A DNA stretch of 64,000 nucleotides from Ketobacter sp036337295 (lineage in GTDB: Bacteria; Pseudomonadota; Gammaproteobacteria; Pseudomonadales; Ketobacteraceae): the NCBI GenBank assembly GCA_036337295.1, contig JAYZEN010000002.1:86351-150350 (forward strand), given 5' to 3'. Each line of letters opens with the position of its first letter. The first letter of the stretch is position 1. Position numbers and translations under genes: made by a program. The notes beneath the pieces were generated by a model that saw nothing but the letters and a program-made list of their open reading frames with translations, made no database searches and was not told the origin of the DNA. Shown here in pieces: positions 61,283 through 64,000 of this stretch.

Positions 61283-62779
61283 ATGCAAGCCAAACACACC
61301 TTAACCCGCGATGTTGATCAACTGCATACCCTGGTCTTTGAACTGCAAAGTCAGGTGAATGTATTGAAAGATCAATTGAGCCTGATGAAGCATCGGTTGT
61401 TTGGTCCCAAGCATGAAAGCGTCGACGTAAACCAGATTCCGTTGTTCGAGTCTGATGAGGTACAACTGGTGCCGGTGGCGTCCCAAAACGAGATCGTGCC
61501 CAAAGACGCAACCAGGCCACTCCCGGAAAAGCGCTCTGCACTTCGAGTATTACGCAGCCTTCCCGTTAAGGTGGAGATCGTCGATCTACCGGAACATCAA
61601 CAACACTGTGATTGCTGCGGTAGCAGCATGGCCGATATCGGCCAGGACATCTCCCGACAAATCGAATACGTACCCGCGCAGCTGTATATAAAAGAGACCC
61701 ATCGTAAAAAATACGCCTGCCGGTCCTGTGATCTGGAAATCCGCCGTGCACCCAAACCGTTTCAACCTATCCCCAAGAGCATGGCCAGTCCGGCTTTATT
61801 AGCGCATCTGATTGTCTCCAAATTCGCAGACCACCTACCGTACTACCGACTGGAGAAACGGTTATCCCGTCTCGGCATTACCCTGTCCCGCAACACCATG
61901 AGCGAATGGCTAATGCGCAGTGCCGATGCCCTGGATGCCCCGTATCAATCCCTGAAACAAGCCGTTCTGGATCGCCATCATCTGTTCACCGATGACACCA
62001 TCTTGCCCATGCAGAATACCGATCCCTTACGCAAGACCACCCTGAAATCCCGGATCTGGGTCTACGCCACCAATGATCAACGGGGCCCACCCATCACCGT
62101 CTATGATTTCTCCAGCGGACGACAACAATCTGCACCACACCAGTTCCTGGAAGGGTTTCACGGCCATCTCCAAGCGGACGGCTATGCGGGTTACCAAGCC
62201 CTCTACGACAGTGGCCAGGTAACTGAAGTGGCTTGCTGGGCCCACGCCCGCCGTCGTTTCGTCGATGCCAGTCGTTTGGTGAAAACCCCCGGTCGCGCCC
62301 ATGAAGGGGTCCGTTGGATCAGAGCACTCTATCGTGTTGAGCGACGAATAAAACCTTTCTCTATAGAAGAGCGCGTTAAAGCACGACAACAAGACAGCAT
62401 TCCGTTACTCAAAGCCTTCCATGCCTGGTTGCTACAGCAGTCCGCGTCAGTGCTACCCAAAAGCCCCTTGGGGGATGCCATCTTCTATGCCCTGAACCGA
62501 TGGGAGGCCCTGACCCAGTACTGTGAGGGCGGTGAGCTGGAAATCGACAACAACCTGGCTGAGCGCTTTATGCGCCCCATTGCCCTGGGCCGCAAGAACT
62601 ACTTATTCGTTGGCAACGAAACCGCAGGTCACGCGGCGGCCAAACTCTATAGTTTGGTGGAAACCTGCCAGGTCAATGGCATCAATCCACTGGCCTACTT
62701 AACCGATGCCCTCAGTACTCCGAATCCGGAGTGCCCACTGTCTTGGCGGGAACACCAACCCCACAGCTACGCTCTTTAA
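61283..62779 (+). CDS. tnpC: IS66 transposase TnpC
   Basis: 498 residues. An N-terminal coiled coil, a zinc-binding part with CDCCGSSM and ACRSCDLEIR, then the DDE core: first Asp in FTDDTILPMQN, second Asp in HLQADGYAGYQALYD, and Glu in GGELEIDNNLAERFMRP. Intact, with no internal stop. Starts 18 bp after tnpB and ends 13 bp from the convergent intI stop. Confidence 0.96.
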   Translation: MQAKHTLTRDVDQLHTLVFELQSQVNVLKDQLSLMKHRLFGPKHESVDVNQIPLFESDEVQLVPVASQNEIVPKDATRPLPEKRSALRVLRSLPVKVEIVDLPEHQQHCDCCGSSMADIGQDISRQIEYVPAQLYIKETHRKKYACRSCDLEIRRAPKPFQPIPKSMASPALLAHLIVSKFADHLPYYRLEKRLSRLGITLSRNTMSEWLMRSADALDAPYQSLKQAVLDRHHLFTDDTILPMQNTDPLRKTTLKSRIWVYATNDQRGPPITVYDFSSGRQQSAPHQFLEGFHGHLQADGYAGYQALYDSGQVTEVACWAHARRRFVDASRLVKTPGRAHEGVRWIRALYRVERRIKPFSIEERVKARQQDSIPLLKAFHAWLLQQSASVLPKSPLGDAIFYALNRWEALTQYCEGGELEIDNNLAERFMRPIALGRKNYLFVGNETAGHAAAKLYSLVETCQVNGINPLAYLTDALSTPNPECPLSWREHQPHSYAL

Positions 62780-62799
62780 CATTACGGAAACATTACGGA
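62778..62799. repeat. 11-bp tandem duplication at IS66/intI junction
   Basis: Two exact copies of AACATTACGGA lie head to tail; the first contains the end of the tnpC stop and the second overlaps the intI stop. Longer than the usual 8-bp IS66 target duplication and directly tandem. Confidence 0.85.
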
Positions 62800-63842
62800 C
62801 CAAACGCCTCTAAAAACGCATTCAGTTCTGGATTGTCACGGTGGACAACCTGCTTGGTGGTGGGCAATGCCGCTGCGCCAAACAGGGATTCCAATGGGCT
62901 GTCGAAGTCATAACCCTTCTGTTGCGTCAGGTGCAGGTAGACCTTAGTGGTCTCAATGGATTCGTGCCCGAGGATATCCTTTACCCGGTGGATCTCCAGC
63001 CCGTTCTCAATGGCATGGGTGGCAAAGGAATGACGCAAGGTATGAGGTCCCACCAACTTATGGATCTCGGCTCGTTTAGCTGCGGTTTTAATCGCAGATT
63101 GAATGGTGCTGGGGTGCAGGTGATGACGACGGGTCTTATCACTGCGGGGATCGGCACTCAGCTTTTGGGAGGGAAACACATACTGCCAGGCCCAGGAGCT
63201 GGCGGCTTTGGGATACTTCCGCTCCAACGCATTGGGTAAATGGACTTCGCCGTAACCCGCTGCCAGATCGGTGTCATGTAACTGCTTCACCATACTGAGA
63301 TGCCGTTGTAGGGGTAAGATCAAGGCGGGATGCAGTGGCACTACCCGATCTTTACTGCCCTTGCCCTGATGAATGTGCAAGCGGGCATCATGGAAATCCA
63401 GATCCTTCACCCGAATGCGCAGGGCTTCACTCACCCGTAACCCAACCCCGTACATCAATGAGGCCAATAAACGATTATGGCCTTGCAGTTCATACAGCAA
63501 GGCCTTCATCTCCGGTCGGTTCAACACCGCAGGTAGTTTTCGCGCCCGCTTTGCCCGACAGGCATCCAACCCCACCAACGGTTTATTCAGCACATGGCGG
63601 TACAAAAAGATCAGAGCATTAAAGGCCTGGTTTTGTGTGTTCACCGCCACATTGCGATTCACCGCCAGGTAAGACAGAAAGCGTTCCACCTCCGGTTCAG
63701 CCATCGTATTAGGATGCTGATCCTGGTGAAACTTGATGTAGTAACGGATCCAATAGATGTAGGTCTTCTCCGTCTGATAGGCATAGCCGCGAAGGCGAAG
63801 TACCCGTTGCACCTCATTCAAAAAGGGGGATTTGTATTGCAT
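62793..63842 (-). CDS. intI: Integron integrase IntI (tyrosine recombinase)
   Basis: 349 residues from the ATG at 63842, with GAGGG about eight bases upstream; a longer frame to 63914 crosses the LexA-like box and was rejected. The N-terminal SAM-like domain (YAYQTEKTYIYWIRYYIKFH) and catalytic residues R136 (GLRVSEAL), K161/164 (GKGSKDR), H267 and R270 (PHTLRHSFATH), H293 (ILGHESIETT) and nucleophile Y302 are intact. Residues about 200-240 (LPNALERKYPKAASSWAWQYVFPS, in two parts) carry the extra segment found only in integron integrases. An extra 29-residue tail follows the usual DSPLESL end. It should recombine cassettes at attI/attC sites. Confidence 0.93.
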   Translation of the reverse strand: MQYKSPFLNEVQRVLRLRGYAYQTEKTYIYWIRYYIKFHQDQHPNTMAEPEVERFLSYLAVNRNVAVNTQNQAFNALIFLYRHVLNKPLVGLDACRAKRARKLPAVLNRPEMKALLYELQGHNRLLASLMYGVGLRVSEALRIRVKDLDFHDARLHIHQGKGSKDRVVPLHPALILPLQRHLSMVKQLHDTDLAAGYGEVHLPNALERKYPKAASSWAWQYVFPSQKLSADPRSDKTRRHHLHPSTIQSAIKTAAKRAEIHKLVGPHTLRHSFATHAIENGLEIHRVKDILGHESIETTKVYLHLTQQKGYDFDSPLESLFGAAALPTTKQVVHRDNPELNAFLEAFGP

Positions 63843-63867
63843 GGACCAGCCCTCAAAAATGCCCACT

Positions 63868-63887
63868 TTATGTACATATATACAGTA
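63868..63887 (-). promoter_or_regulatory. LexA-box-like operator of intI
   Basis: On the minus strand TACTGTATATATGTACATAA matches the E. coli LexA consensus at 17 of 20 positions, including a full CTGT half. It is 26 bp before the intI start, where it would block the promoter. LexA control of intI is known for several integrons. Confidence 0.8.
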
Positions 63888-63920
63888 GACAGGGGCTGCA
63901 CAAACAAAGACCATAAATTT

Positions 63921-64000
63921 GGATATACCGGAACTTCCGGTATTTGCTTCCGGGATATACCGAAGGTTTCGTGATTTGCACCGTGGATATCTCGAAGGTT
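63921..64000. repeat. 32-bp-spaced tandem repeats, candidate attI region
   Basis: Three starts of GGATATAC/CTCGRAR-type sequence lie exactly 32 bp apart (63921, 63953, 63985); the first two units agree at about 22 of 32 positions, and the third is cut by the edge. They begin about 80 bp from the intI start, where attI sites lie. No GTTRRRY core is complete within the window. Confidence 0.6.

Larger units (their letters stand above)
60485..62779 (+). mobile_element. IS66-family insertion sequence (right end unresolved)
   Basis: Contains tnpA, tnpB and tnpC in the IS66 order. The left end is taken as GTAAGCGCCCG at 60485, matching the GTAAGCG typical of IS66 termini. No matching CGCTTAC end lies after tnpC; only 13 bp separate the tnpC and intI stops, so the right end may have been lost. 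The end coordinate given is the tnpC stop. Confidence 0.8.

Noticed and set aside
63921..64000. CRISPR array
   Set aside because: Period is constant but whole units, not just a repeat core, resemble each other; there are no unique spacers.

Overview
The window looks like chromosomal DNA of a free-living, polarly flagellated gammaproteobacterium of the Pseudomonadales/Oceanospirillales type. The evidence is the Pseudomonas-like order of the chemotaxis/flagellar genes (cheB-cheA-cheZ-cheY-fliA-flhG-flhF-flhA ... fliL, fliK), the presence of the polar-flagellum pair FlhF/FlhG, and near-consensus sigma-54 promoters before flhA, fliL and fliK. The species cannot be fixed from the sequence alone. 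Nearly every gene from the left edge to 31 kb is on the minus strand.

Region 1 (1-18.1 kb) is the chemotaxis and late/core flagellar cluster: CheB (cut by the left edge), CheA, CheZ, CheY, sigma-28 FliA, FlhG, FlhF, the complete export gate FlhA/FlhB/FliR/FliQ/FliP/FliO, the C-ring proteins FliN/FliM, FliL and the hook-length protein FliK. A DUF4404 gene and an orphan PAAR gene (a type VI secretion spike tip) lie at its border.

Region 2 (18.6-32.9 kb) is a compact 13-gene minus-strand operon for a type IVb pilus of the R64/Tcp/Bfp kind. It encodes two small envelope proteins (one TcpQ-like), a PilN-type secretin lipoprotein, PilO- and PilP-like proteins, an assembly ATPase, a polytopic platform protein, a long-leader major prepilin, three minor prepilin-like proteins and a large poly-glycine lipoprotein. 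A divergent two-TM coiled-coil protein follows, preceded by a 23-codon upstream ORF with a strong ribosome binding site.

Region 3 (32.9-60.3 kb) is a type VI secretion system in several transcription units. tssA-B-C-E-F-G plus a VasH-like sigma-54 activator form one minus-strand unit. Hcp has its own sigma-54-like promoter. tagH(FHA)-tssJ-tssK-tssL-tssM-pppA-ppkA forms a third unit with a built-in Thr-phosphorylation switch; the kinase is fused to an FGE-sulfatase-like domain. A divergent vgrG encodes a 1303-residue specialised VgrG with an unrecognised, AT-rich C-terminal domain, followed directly by a small probable immunity gene. No TssH/ClpV gene is present.

Region 4 (60.3-64 kb) is mobile DNA: an IS66-family element (tnpA/tnpB/tnpC), then, tail to tail with it, an integron integrase gene (intI) preceded by a strong LexA-like box and by 32-bp-spaced tandem repeats running off the right edge. 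A cassette array, if present, would lie just beyond the window.

The most promising new biology is the VgrG C-terminal domain with its neighbour (a candidate toxin/immunity pair) and the SOS-controlled integron beside it. The type IVb pilus operon with its unknown lipoproteins comes next. All family assignments are from reading the translated sequence; no database search was run.
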